Part shown: piece by piece, positions 22,022-33,857 of the stretch
Numbering within the stretch: the first letter of the stretch is position 1
Layout of the letters: each line of letters begins with the position of its first letter
From: Episyrphus balteatus
Lineage: Eukaryota; Arthropoda; Insecta; Diptera; Syrphidae
Direction: 5' to 3'
Assembly: GCF_945859705.1 (NCBI RefSeq)
Contig: NC_079136.1
Location: 56,434,094 to 56,498,093 of the forward strand
DNA length: 64,000 bases
The notes under the pieces: model-generated
What the model was told of the DNA's origin: nothing
Databases searched by the model: none
What the model saw: only the letters and a program-made list of their open reading frames with translations
Program-made: the position numbers and the translations under genes

Positions 22022-22890
22022 TTTTTTATATGACAACCTATATAAATTTTATATCATCTGAAAGCTTATTGTCTAAGCTTAAAATATATATATCAATCAG
22101 GTCTATGAGACATCTACAAAAAGAGCTAGAATTTTTTGAACACGATCAATTTCCATCAAAAAAGCGAAAAAAAACGTATTTTTGTCTTCTCACGCTATTA
22201 AATGCATTTTTTCCCTAACAACCTATAAGAAATGTTATACCATCTAAAAGCTTATTGTAAGAGCTCCACATATATATATCGATCAGGTGTATGAGACATC
22301 TACAAAAAGAGCTAGAATTTTTTAAACTCGATGAAATTTCATCCAAAAAGCAAAAAAACATTTATTTTTATGTTCTCATGCTATTAATTCAATTTTTTTG
22401 TTTGACAACCTATAAAAAATTTTATAAAATGTGAAAGCTTCTTGTTTCACCTTGATAATGATGTATAAATCTTATTTCAAAGATGTCTACAAGAGAAGTG
22501 AGAATTTTTTAAAGTCAACCATGTCGAATTTCCAGACTGAGATTACGGTACTTCCTACACTGGTAGCTGATCATCGCCAACAGATCTCCACAGGTGTTTT
22601 GAGGTATTTTTAAATTTTTTTCAATTTAAGATTGTGTAACTTGTAGAGGACGTAACGTTATGTGTGATATATCAAATAAAACGTTATGTTATCAGCATGC
22701 GTATTAAAGTTAAATCAAATTTGTATGTGCACTAGATCAAAAGATATAATGTGTGTTGGAAAAGAACATCTTTTTACCTTATCTCCGAATTTTGAATATG
22801 AAATTAATTGAAATTTTGTACAATTATAATTTATTTAATTACAAATTTCATTCATCTATCTATTAAAACAAAAAAGTTATAACAAGTTGA
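22022..22890 (+). mobile_element. Copy D of the 190-bp-unit repeat family (partial)
   Basis: Three tandem units of about 190 bp start at the motif GACAACCTATA (22032, 22217 and 22403, approximately). Each contains GAAAGCTTATTGT, ATATATATCNATCAGGT, ATGAGACATCTACAAAAAG, AGCTAGAATTTTTTGAA and a TCTCACGCTATTAA-type end; the third unit is diverged. They are followed by ATTACGGTACTTCC, CATCTCCACAGGTGTTTTGAG and GTTATGTGTGATAT, as in copies A and B. The copy lacks both outer ends. Confidence 0.7.
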
Positions 22891-22939
22891 AGTCGTGTCG
22901 CGTTTTCGTTTTATCTTGTTTCTTCAAATCACTACGATA

Positions 22940-23366
22940 TTAACCCCTTGTAACCCAACATCGTAAATTTTAAAATTAATAATGTAAATCGAAAGGGCTC
23001 TAGCTATAATAAAAATACTTTTTTTTTTAAATTCAATAAATTCATTATTTGCTTAGTTATTTCGAAATTTACTCAGTAAAAAAAAAAGTTTAAATAATTT
23101 AATTTTGTATATAAATGCAAAAATTCAAACAAAAAGCTATCTCATATTTATTTTTAGGCGCATTCCTAATATCCAAAAATAAAACCCCGTTAGTTTATGC
23201 ACAAAAAATATTTTTTCTGAATTTCATAGTTTTTACATAAATTTGCTTGTTTTCCAAAAAAGATTATGTAAGAAGCTTTAAAAAAATAAAAATATGTTTT
23301 ATTCTGCTTTTGGGCGATCTTTTTCGGTTTGTTACAGAAATGTCACATGGGGCTACAAGGGGTTAA
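22940..23366. mobile_element. piggyBac-like MITE with TTAA flanks
   Basis: TTAA at 22940-22943 and 23363-23366 flank a 419-bp body. The ends are inverted: CCCCTTGTAACCC on the left and, read inward from the right, CCCCTTGTAGCCC (12 of 13). The interior is AT-rich with no coding potential. The ends differ from the families at 3575 and 60560, so it is a separate family. Confidence 0.8.
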
Positions 23367-23433
23367 AGAAGTTTTCACTTCAAAAAAAAAAACATAATAA
23401 CAAATTGATTAGAAGTTATTAGTTCATCATTAC

Positions 23434-24270
23434 AGTGGTCCACGCTTGTATGGGAACAATAAAATTTTCAAATGAACTTTGGGCCACCCCCTACTTTAAT
23501 TCGACATCCTATTGGTATCATACTATTGAATTTTCAGTCTCCTATCTTGTATAAAAGGGGTTGCTGATTGCTATTGAAAAATTGTATTTTTATGGAAAAA
23601 AGTAAAAAAAAATATATAATTTTTTTTTTAATTTCAAGTTAAAAATTGCTTGAAAGTTGTGGTTGTTATACTTATTCTGAAAAAAATATCGAAATAATAA
23701 TTTTTGGGGCCACTTCCAAGTAAATTTCGTCAACAGGTGGTACACAGTATTTTTATTTGCACATTTTGCTTTTTATTTATTATTATTTTTAGGTTTTGTA
23801 GGTAATATTGATTTTTTTTTCTTCTTTTTTTTTTGAAAAAAAAAAAAATATTTTATTTAAGTTTTACTTGTCTTTATGAAACATATAAAATATTTTTTTT
23901 TTTTCAAAAAAATAAAATGAGAAATAATTAATATATATTAATATATACATACTACATATTAATACATAATACATACATATTAATACATATTAATTATTTC
24001 TCATTTTTTTTTTTTTTGAAAAAAAAAATATTTTATATGTTTCATAAAGACAAGTGAAACTTAAATAAAATATTTTTTTTTTTTTTTTCAAAAAAAAAGA
24101 AGAAAAAAAATCAAAATTACCTACAAAACCTAAAAATTGAACTGTTACTAGCACCTTCTTGCGGTTAAGAAAGCGAATTGAAATTTCACAACATTAATGT
24201 TGTAGGTAAGTGGAACAAATTTAAGGGGTGGCCCGACCGAAAATCGAAAAAATTATTTTTTGGAGCACAC
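23434..24270. mobile_element. Possible element enclosing the large palindrome
   Basis: TCATTA precedes CAGTGGTCCACGC at about 23433 and also follows GGAGCACACTAG at about 24271. The two ends are only loosely inverted (CAGTGGTCC against CTAGTGTGCTCC, with gaps). The left part holds TTTGGGCCACCCCCTACTTT and the right part AAGGGGTGGCCCGACC, which also look like inverted counterparts. This could be one old hAT-like or foldback element, but the ends are not convincing. Confidence 0.3.
23785..24137. repeat. Large palindrome, arms about 150 bp
   Basis: The left arm (23785-about 23935) starts ATTTTTAGGTTTTGTAGGT and the right arm (about 23987-24137) ends with its inverse. Between the outer ends the arms keep the same order of landmarks: T/A tracts, ATTTTATTTAAGTTT(T/C)AC, TTGTCTTTATGAAACATATA, a second T/A tract, and GAGAAATAATTAATA. 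Mismatches are few and lie mostly in homopolymer lengths. The loop is about 50 bp and is itself ATTAATACATA-rich. A transcript would fold into a long double-stranded hairpin. Confidence 0.85.
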
Positions 24271-24279
24271 TAGTCATTA

Positions 24280-24437
24280 TACACCGAAAAAAAAATCAAT
24301 ATCAATTTAACATTTTTTAAATATCATAAAAATTGCTCTTTAAAATGTGTTCAATGATAATTAAAAAATCAAAACAATATTTTTATTATCAGGATGATAT
24401 TTAAATATCACATTTTTTAAATATTTTTTTCGGTGTA
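24280..24437. mobile_element. mariner-type MITE (TA target site)
   Basis: TA sits at 24280-24281 and 24436-24437. Between them the ends are inverted, CACCGAAAAAAA on the left and TTTTTTTCGGTG on the right, about 154 bp in all. The interior is nearly self-complementary AT-rich sequence with ATATTTAAATATCA-like blocks. TA duplications and short size fit a Tc1/mariner-derived MITE. Confidence 0.75.
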
Positions 24438-27113
24438 AGGATGATTTTTCTGGCAACTATTCGTCCTAACAGAATCATAGGAAGTATGTACATAAGTTTA
24501 TTTATTTGGCGAGACCAGTCATGTATTAAACTCTCCGGTCTTTTAGCTTTTACGATTAAAAAAAAAAATCAAATAATAATAACAGTTCAACAAAGTTAAC
24601 TAATCTGGTCACCCTAGCCCAACTTGCAAATAGGCCTCTTTTGCAGACTTCTTGATTATTATTCAAACTGAACTGGGCTCTAAGTTGGAGAGGCCTGTTA
24701 ATTAATAGTTTGTGAGATTCAAAAACAGCAATACCTCCAATCCTCTCCATCGCCAACAACAATCATGTGGCTTTTTTTTTTTTTATATATTATGAATTTG
24801 TCCCAAATGAGAAATCGCAAATGAAATTTTGCCACTGCTGTTCGGGATGTGTCCACTGCACTCTGCTGGCTGGGAGACATCTATTGAGACCATTCCCCGT
24901 GCACCACACGTTGCTGGTTTGGAAATTGAATGGATTTCTACAGCCATTCGTTTATTTGTTGCAACAACTTCAACAGCAAGCCGGCAGCAGCGGCACAGTG
25001 CAAAAGGCTTTTGTGGGTCATAAAACCATTTTCAGTGGCCGTGTTTGTTTAGCTAAAGGTAGGTGACTCTCTTTGTTTTGAGATATGTGGGTAAGGCTAT
25101 TTAAAAGTGGCTCATTCAATTTGTCCATCGTGTGTCTTGTGGTCGTGTCGTCGCCAAGTCGGATCTTTAGAATCAACGTTTCATTTATTAAAAAAAAAAA
25201 AAGAATTATTGATAAAGATATCATGGGGAGAGAGCATGGGAAGTTATGAACTTGAAACAGTTTCTTTGTTTTTTTTTTTTGTTGTGGGTTATGATTATGA
25301 TGATGATGCAATAATTAAAATGATGCTGGATTATGGTGATTATATAAAAGTATCCTAGAGGGAGCCACATCCATGTGGGTTGTGTCCGATCGATACCCGA
25401 TCGTTGAAAGCTCTTTTAGTTATGAGAAATTTTACTAACCACACATAAACTAACCACTAATACCGCACTAATGATATCATTTAGAAAATATTTAACTATC
25501 TTTTTAGGGAAATTTGAGATTTAAAATGGAAGGGAAATTAAAAAAAAAAAAGTTTAATTATGATAGTGTCGATAAGGATCTAGTTCTATTGGTTTTCTTC
25601 GGAAATAAATGAAAAATAGAAATAAACACCTGTTGTGCGCGTGGTTTCTATTTTGTTATCAGTCTCAGCTAGTTGCTATTTGATATGCAAGAAACAATCA
25701 AATTTTCTTTGACAGATGAATATAGTGGATAAGGATGTTCGTGGGCATTACTTTTATAATATCATTTTTGGTTAGAATTTCTTTATCAAATTGAATAACT
25801 AATGAAGTGAATGATTGCGTGTATACCTTTTACAAGCAAATTAGATTGGACATTATGATTTTTGATTTAAGTTGGTCTTTTTTTATTAGGTACCGATGTT
25901 ATTATGCAAACTAGATAGCTATTAATTCTTTTGAAGATAGAAATGTCTAAATACATAGTTTGACATCAATTAAAAAGAAACTCTTTTTGAGAAAGAAATA
26001 GTGAAAATATTCTTTTAATAGTTTTCAAAAGTGCCTTTAACACCTACAAACGATGTTTTTTAATGAGAGTAATGAGAATTTGCTTTTGAAACTTATAATT
26101 TGCTTTACCAAAGACGCTCAATTTCAAGGCAAATATCGTATGTTGGAATAAGTAAGTGATTTTAGTCTCAACTAGCAAAATAAGATATTTAATACATGAA
26201 TCCAGTCTAAATACAGATTTCATTGTTGTGGAATCTGCCACAAGTTTTAAATAAGACTTCAAATTCACCATTGGCAATGAAAGAACTTAAAATGGCTGTG
26301 TTCCTATTCCTACGCTACAAAAATCAACATTGAAAAATTTTAAAACCAATTTTAAGTTGGAATTTCATCTAAAATATAATGTATTTGAAGCAGCGTTACC
26401 ACAAATTGCCTGATGGAGCCCTAAGGCTTTATCTTTCAGCCATCAGCCTGCTCCTATTAGAAATGCCCCCTGGATCAAAATATATCGGCTTAACATATAT
26501 CATGAAAGATGAAACTAACTATGTAAAAGACGACCGTCTTTGAGAGTTCCCCACTTAGGACCTCCCTATACATGACGTTAAAGAAGATTTCTTCATAGAA
26601 TTAACGTTAACTTCATTTGTTCCACTTAATACAAACTTCTTGATCTAGTAGCTGTTACGGACTTAAGCTATCGAACTGTCACACATTTTGGAACTATTGC
26701 AATATCGACGGTCTGTAAATTTCGGTAAGAACACGACTTTAACAAATGTCGAGAAAATTTCTTGAAGTAATTTTGTGGAATTCATAACTTCTAGTTCATG
26801 CTGGTAGAAAAATGCCAGTGATACTTTGGCTTTAGTACATATTAAAACTGACTGTCAACAGCTTTATGTACCAGCGATTATATTTTTATTGCAAAATTAC
26901 ATTGATCAAATTAAAAATCCTACAACTCCTGTTGCTTCGATCGAAGAAAGAAAGCAGTTAGTCCCAAAAGAAATTTTTGCTTTTGTACTAAATTTTTACT
27001 GAGAGGAATTCAAAGGTTTATTATTATTCTATTAAATTTAGAGAAAGAATTTTAAAAAAGCTGACTTGAACATGCTCTGTATAAATTGGCTTTACCAAAA
27101 ACAAAACTGAATA
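24438..27113. other. Non-coding DNA, no gene supported
   Basis: The patch at 24820-25070 is more balanced in composition and its plus-strand frame ends near AAAG|GTAGGT, a donor-like site, but no domain or acceptor supports an exon. GCAGCGTTACCACA at 26392 resembles the right end of the hAT-like element at 31550-32002, without a visible partner. The rest is AT-rich spacer. Confidence 0.35.
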
Positions 27114-28727
27114 AAAAAAGAGGTTGTCTGTAAAGCCGGTTTAAGGACGATGATTTTACGTGATAACAACGTAAGAAAACAGGCTGTGTGCTTTTTTTTA
27201 AAATGAGTCAATTGAAGCGTTTATTTATTTCAAACAATCATAATTTACAAGAAAAAGCTAAAAAAAATTACCTTTTTTCTTTTTTTTGATATAACAACCT
27301 ATAATAAATTTTATACCACCTGAAAGCTTATTGCTTCAGCTCAAAATATATATATCGATCATGTCTATTAGGCATCTACAAAATGAGCTAGAATTTTTTG
27401 AACTCGATCAATTTTCATCAAAAAAAGCAAAAAACATATAATTTTATGTTCTCACGCTATTGAATCAATTTTTTTAGACAACCTATAAACATTTTTATAT
27501 CATGTAAGAGCTTATAATTTCACCTTTCATATGACGTTTCAATCTTATTTCTGCGATGCCAAGAAAAAGAGTTAGAATTTTTTAAAGCCAACCATGTCGA
27601 AATTCCAAACTGAGATTACGGTACTTCCCACACTGGTAGATGTTCATGATCATAAGATCTCCACAGGTGTTTTGAGGTATTTCGCAAGTTCTTTTAATTC
27701 AACATTGTGTAGCTTGTAGTGAATGAACAGTTATGTGTGATATACAAAATGAAAAGTAACATCATCAGGATGCTCAATAAAGTTAAATCAAATTTGTATT
27801 TGCTTTATATCAAAAGAAAGAACCTGTTGAATAATAAAACTTTATTTTACCGTTATCTCAAAATTGTGACTACAAAATTGATTGAAATTTTGCATTTTCC
27901 TGTCTGTTATCTATCAACAATATAAATTTCATTTATTTATCTGTTGAAGAAAAAAAAAAGATAAAAATAAAAAACGGTTAAAAAAGGTAAACAAAACTTG
28001 GGACAAAATAACTTGTTTTTCCCTTTATTCGGTCAGAAACCATTTTGAAATACCAATTTTTGCACATGTATGCGCACAGTTATAGACTACATGTTCTATA
28101 AGCTTGAGATTTTTTGAATGCTACAAAAAATTAAAAAAAAAAAAAAAACTCACCCAAAAATATCCCAAAATAGGTAAGTAGGTGTTTTTCAAAAATTCAT
28201 ATTTCGAAACGCAGAGACTTTAAAAAAAAATCCGTATCAGACCCCTTTTTTTTTATTATTATTTTTCGAATGACGTTTTTCAAATTGTCAAAAAAAAATT
28301 CCTTTACCTATAATCACTACTTTGTCAAAGGTCTACCTCATGTTTTAGTTTTAGAAAACCATTAAAACCTTGGTTTTGAAATTTTTTAGAATTTTTTCAA
28401 TACCATTGTCAGCCTTGCAATAAATTTATCTATTGATAAAAAAAAATTAAAGTCTTTACATTGTCGCGTTAAGAAAATAGCAAATTGTTTGAAATTTTGT
28501 TTTACCCCTATTTACCCTATTTAATGATAGAATTTTTTAAAATCCTTCAAATGTATTTAACTTTAGGTTATTATCTTTCAAATAAGCTATAGAAGATTTT
28601 TGTATCTCTAATATAGTTTATTTTTAATTTTGAATTGAAATTTTTGCAGCACTGCGAAAGTGCGAGAAAATGGCATCACTTTTTTGTGGTGGCTGCCATG
28701 GTTCATCGATTTATAAGACGTTACGCC
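27114..28727 (+). mobile_element. Copy A of the 190-bp-unit repeat family (near full length)
   Basis: It starts GAGGTTGTCTGTAAAGCCGG, then GACGATGATTTTACGTG and ATAACAACG, and ends near GTTCATCGATTTATAAGACG at about 28720. It holds two of the 190-bp units (27290-27480 and the diverged 27478 onward), then ATTACGGTACTTCC, GTTATGTGTGATATAC, TTTTACCGTTATCTC, AAACGCAGAG and a GCACTGCGAAAGTGCGAG block near the end. The order matches copy B at 33858-35745 in the opposite orientation. No protein-coding gene is present. Confidence 0.75.
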
Positions 28728-31100
28728 AATAAAACGTTTCAACAAAACATTCAACTTCAAAATTTCTTCTTCAGAATCAGGAACGAGGAAATCTATTATA
28801 ATTCTAGCCATTATACAAAATGACACATGATGCCAAATAGTGATTAAACTCTTTAACAAACTACATTTAAACTCATCTATTACTTTGTTATCTGCTCATC
28901 GATCTCCATATGACACACAAGACACAACACAATAATTTTCTTGCCTTTAAAAAAATGTGCAATTATTCATTTCTCTTCTATGGAAAAAAAAAATTAAAAT
29001 GAAAAAAAAAAGCAATAAACTATAAAATTGAAGACAACAAATCGATCAAAACTGCTTGTCACTTTGAACTGCATGTTTGTTATTTGTACAGTGGCGACCA
29101 TAGGTTGATCAGAAGAACATTTCTGATCAATTTGTTCAACAACAAAAGGCTACTAACTATAACCAACCAACAACCAGTAGCGCAACAACATAATAATAAT
29201 AATTCTATAGAAAATGTGTAACAAGGGAAAAAAAAACTTTCCATAGGGCAAGTCAAAGTAATAGACTTGACAACTTACAAACTGTGTAATAGTTGGAATA
29301 GTTGGATGCTCTTTCTGTGTTCATTGATTTCAATTGATCAGAGTTTTGTTAAATAAGCCAGAGAGGAAAGAAAAAAGTAATAAATTGTAAGGAAAAAAAA
29401 TGAATCACAGTCTGACAGAAAAATTAATCATAATCAATTGAGGCTTGAACTCATCGTTTTTTGTATTGTTATTGTATTCAATAACTCTGTGTCGCGCCCT
29501 CACGTTTCATTCTTTAACTGATAGAACTGGATGCATTCATTTTTCACGTCCGTGTTCGTCGCAACAAGACCGACCGATATGCGACGTTCGCGTCCGCGCC
29601 CAGTCACTAAATGCGATCAATTGCAACTGTGATTTCCCCCGTGTGGTTGTTGGGTTTGTGTCTAGACTCTAGACATAACACAACTGTTTCTATTTTCTGT
29701 TACTGGATTCTTGAAAGAAAAAACCATACACAACGTGATCTGAATGTTGACATTTCTATGCGTATAGCAAGTCCCAAGAAGTAGAAGATCCATACGCGAT
29801 GGATGAAGAACAAGAAGAAGAAGAAGAAGATGCATCATGGCGCGTCTGATGTCGAGCGTATCAGTCACTCATTCAGTCAATCTCCAGAGCAGTCGTTGTT
29901 CTTATTTATTGCGGTCACAATCACACTGTAATCGCACTCCTCCTCATCCTCCTTCTGCGTTTGGAATTGAAGGAATTCTTATTATTTCAACTGACAGTTG
30001 TGGAATCTATGAAAATACTGCTACTGACTGATAGATGGATAGGAAATTCAAGTTCCACAGATATCCATTTTTTGCGATCGAATAGTAGTAAAAGTTGACT
30101 GCCTTTTATGTGGGCATTTGGAAATTTCATTCTAGTTGCCGCCGCTATTAGGCATTCGGCAGATTGAATTGTTATGGTTGCCAGGTGATTGGAAATAGAC
30201 TTGAGGTTTTCAGTGTCATTAGTGACGTTCCATGTGTGTTTTAAACATTTTCTGACAGTTATTTTTTTTTTAAGTTCATTCGATTTAACTTTTTTTAATT
30301 TTGAAAAACCTCAGTTGGCAACCATATAAAACAGTGGCACAATAGTGTTTACTCATCCATTGAGGAAACATGATGTTCTATTAATTACATTGCAACGGCA
30401 GGGAGTTTCTATAATTTTTTTTCTCCTCTTCTTTTTTTTTTAATAATATTCCTCTTAGACCCAAGTTTTTTTTTCAATTTTCTAACGCATCAATCTTCTT
30501 TGGGTAGCGTCGAAATGGATAAAACGATCTCGGCACACAGCGCAAGCCTTTAACCATAGCTCAAGCCTAAAGGCCATTGGCATGTATGAGTTAGCTTATT
30601 GAATTGATGCGTTATTGCGCAGAAACAAGTCAACTTCCTTGTTTAGACGTTGAGTTGTTGCTGACGGGCCACAGCGCACATTGCAGCACAGCAGCAGCTA
30701 GCCAATAGTTCAATTGGATTTTTTTTTTTTTCATTTTCATAGGAATGTTTCTTGTTTATTTAACTTTTCATTTATAAAGAAACTTATAGAAACGATCGAT
30801 ACTTCTATAGTTGTTGTATAGCATTTTATACAGCTAAAAGGGTTTCATGTAAAATGCATTAGAATTATTGATGAGTTCTTGAGAATGATTGATTCAATAA
30901 ACATTTTTAATGTGAAAAGCGAAGAGTTATAAATAAGAACATACATTGTTTAATGTAAAGGAAGAAAAATTAGGTTAATGAAAGCGAAGTTGATTTCTTG
31001 GAAAATATTGTCATGATGAAAAGAAAATTAATAACATTGTCAAACAAGATATAAAGTTTCTATAGTTTTTAACTCTGCAGAAACTAACAGCCCGCCTATC
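28728..31100. other. Non-coding DNA, no gene supported
   Basis: A GAA/AAG run lies at about 29806-29830. The patch at 29470-29960 has mixed composition with CAG and TCAGTC initiator-like motifs, but no downstream promoter element at the right spacing and no supported exon. CAGTGGCGACC at 29092 resembles a hAT end with no partner. Confidence 0.35.
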
Positions 31101-31225
31101 CCCCACCAGTCACAACTTTTAAGAGTCAAAATTCTCAAAGTTGTGATCTGCTTATAGAGGAGGTCACAATTCACTACAACTTAATGAAGAATAAATGCTT
31201 TTTGTGACTTCACAAGTTGTGACTG
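31101..31225. repeat. Cluster of TCACAACTT / AAGTTGTGA motifs
   Basis: TCACAACTT occurs at about 31111, AAGTTGTGA at about 31138 and 31212, and a variant GTCACAATT at about 31164, within about 110 bp. The outer pair forms an inverted repeat (CAGTCACAACTT against AAGTTGTGACTGTG). It could be a small decayed hairpin element or a set of protein-binding sites. Confidence 0.5.
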
Positions 31226-31541
31226 TGAGGAAAAATCGGGGTATAATCAAAAATGTTACACCATTCAACAGTGTTTTTTCCTGTCTAAAGTTTAATAACT
31301 TATTTTGCTAATATTTGTTGATGGGTTTTATATGTTCTCCTAACTCTAATTTTATCAAATTAATTTAAAACTGGCAAAACAATGTTAAAAATAGATTTGC
31401 TTACTCCCGAAAATAGGAGCTGCTAGATTTTATTCAAGCGAGGGTTGTATTTAAGTTACCATTGTCAAACAAGTAGAAATAGTTTGAAGCCCGTGAGCAA
31501 CCTGTTCAAATCTTCATTTAATTTTTTTCAAAACCCATGAA

Positions 31542-32010
31542 GTCATCAGCAGTGGTACCACTTTACTTCAATTGAAGTAGATCTACTTCTTTTTTTCAAA
31601 AAAAAATTAAATCTACTTCCTACTTCGCACCATCACGAAAATAACGAATTCTACTTCATTTTAAAATCTCTGTTACAATCTACTTCAAGTTATCAAAATA
31701 TAAGCCAATTCTACTTCTTTTTGCAGAAAACCAAATATTTGACTAAAAATTGTTATAAAAAAATGTATTGAAATAATATTTATACCGAAAATATAGAGTT
31801 TGAAGGAATTCAAATTTTTGGTTTTAGTTGTTTTTACTAATTAAATTATTTAACTTAAATAAATTTAAGAAAAAAATTTTTTTTTTTTAAGATGGATTTT
31901 TATCAAAAAATGATATTTTGAAATCTACTTCGATTTTTCTCAATCTACTTCCATTTTTTCTTCAAATCTACTTCGACTTTTTTTCTGCAAGTGGTAACGC
32001 TGGTCATCAG
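31542..32010. mobile_element. hAT-like MITE with TCTACTTC subterminal repeats
   Basis: The 453-bp body (31550-32002) is flanked by a perfect 8-bp duplication GTCATCAG (31542-31549 and 32003-32010). Ends are inverted: CAGTGGTACCACTT and, from the right, CAGCGTTACCACTT (12 of 14). An 8-bp duplication with CAG-type ends is typical of hAT. Just inside lie repeated TCTACTTC and GAAGTAGA motifs, dense at both ends. No transposase is encoded. It is related to the element at 50637-51171, which shares the ACTTTACTTC...GAAGTAGAT block at the same position. Confidence 0.9.
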
Positions 32011-33055
32011 TCAATAGAAATTGGTAAAAAGCGATAGCCAATTTTGTCTGTTTCCAACTTTTTATAATTCACACTGTTATTCTTCAAAATTACAATTTGT
32101 TGGGAATTTTCGTTCCTTGATTGATAAAAAAGCTACATGAAAGTTAAGTCAATAGCAATATTTTGGGTTTGTAAGCAACTGAGATTTTGGAATTTTTTTT
32201 TTTTTGGACTGGTCAAAAACTTAACATGTGGAGCTAAATTTTATATTCTTGGCAAGATTTAGATCTTTATTTATTTAGTGCATTTCTGTTATAGCTCTGA
32301 CTTTGAATACAAATAAAATGGAACCTATTAATTTTGGTGATTAATGCACTAGTTTTAAAATCTTTAAACGTTTTCTATGTAATATTTTTTTTTTATATAA
32401 TTGTTAATAGTTATAGGTACTTACAAATTATTATTTAAACATTAAAAAGTTTTTACCTGAAAAGAAAAAAAAAATTGTTAAAAAATCTTTTAAAATAAGA
32501 AGTATATGTAAATTGGTAATAAAGAAAGCAGAACTGGCAGTGATCTAATGCCGTGAAAATGTAAGATCAATCACAGAAGCCTTTCGTTACAAGAAGAGAA
32601 ATTTTCTCACACCCAAGAGAGTTCTTCACATTATTTTAAGTTTTTTTACGGTTATGTGACTATTTTTATTAATTTATATTTAAAACGAAAAATAAAGAAA
32701 AAAATTCATACAATTTGGAAAATACTTCCTTTTAACCCTCAAAAATTGTTTGTTTTTTGGGTTTTTTTTATTTTCAGTTTTTTTTATATATATTCTACAC
32801 TCAACTTCGTAAATTATTTATAAAATCTATTCATTTAGCCAAAAACATCAGTCAACAAAACTACTCAAAGAACAAGTTTTCAAACAACAAAACAACAACA
32901 AAATTAAAGTGAACGTTTAAAAAATTAAATCATTATTCTCAAATACATACAATATTTACTTTATAATAAAAAGAATGAGGAGTTTTGAGTTGAAAATGGG
33001 ATGTCCATACACTGTAAAAAGTTATTAAATTAAATATTTTTTTAAGAAAGGTTAA
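32011..33055. other. AT-rich spacer, nothing recognised
   Basis: Long A/T tracts and no gene, element end or structured repeat that I can support. Confidence 0.4.
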
Positions 33056-33110
33056 ATCCAACAATATGGTCGCACGAACTTGCTCTTAGAGTTCAAGTTG
33101 TTACAATTTG
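33056..33110 (-). repeat. End of the GTCT-headed dispersed repeat
   Basis: On the minus strand this reads AACAACTTGAACTCTAAGAG then CAAGTTCGTGCGACC, matching the end of the repeat at 8220-9085 over about 35 bases. The sequence to its right (33110-33720) is A/T-rich with a CTCGAAAAATTTG block and may be the diverged body of the same repeat. Confidence 0.55.
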
Positions 33111-33857
33111 TTTAACTTTTTATATTCCAATTTTCGTTTTTCAAAGGAAAAAGAAACGTTTTTAATGAATTTGAGCTCTAAAAAATGTAGGCATACTAAA
33201 AATTATGTTGTATCATTCGAAAAACAAATTGAAATTACAAATCCAAAAACAAAATTGTCACAAAAAAATCACTATCTTGATTTCCAAAATTTGATTTGCA
33301 AAAAAATTTAAATTTTTTGAATCCAAAAACTATTGTTTTTTTTTTTCAAAACATTATTTTTTGATTAATATTTAATAAATTCTTTTGTTTAAACATTTTT
33401 TGCTAAAATTGAGTTAGTTGTTTTTGAGAAAATCAAATTAAAAAAAGAGAGAGTTTTGAAAAAGTTTTTACATGTCGAAAAATTGTATTACTTAATTATT
33501 TTTTATTATTAATTAATTATTTGGTAGATGGTTTATGTAAAAATTTCAATTTTAATATCAATTTTCAATTCATTTCTTCCATTTTATGATAGTTTTGTAT
33601 TATTTGTTAGTTCTTTCATCTTGAAAGTAGATCGAAAAAAATCATTTAGCATCAAAATGTCTAATTTCAAATTTTTCGAGAACTTACTTTGAATATCTAA
33701 ATAAAAAAGGCATTCCTCGAGAACCATTTTCAAGCTGGTTTTTTATTGAACCTTGTAGCTTTTAATAATAGGTACCTACCTATTTCTTTTCAATGTTAAC
33801 AAAATGGTGTACAACATAGTGGTAACCCCAACCACCTATCTTCAAAACGGTTTAATT
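33111..33857. other. AT-rich DNA, possible diverged repeat body
   Basis: No gene. Its composition and occasional TCGAAAA blocks resemble the body of the repeat at 8220-9085, but base-level homology is not certain by eye. Confidence 0.35.

Noticed and set aside
29861..29896. TCAGTC initiator with AGTCG downstream element
   Set aside because: The downstream element starts one base off the strict spacing and no exon follows.
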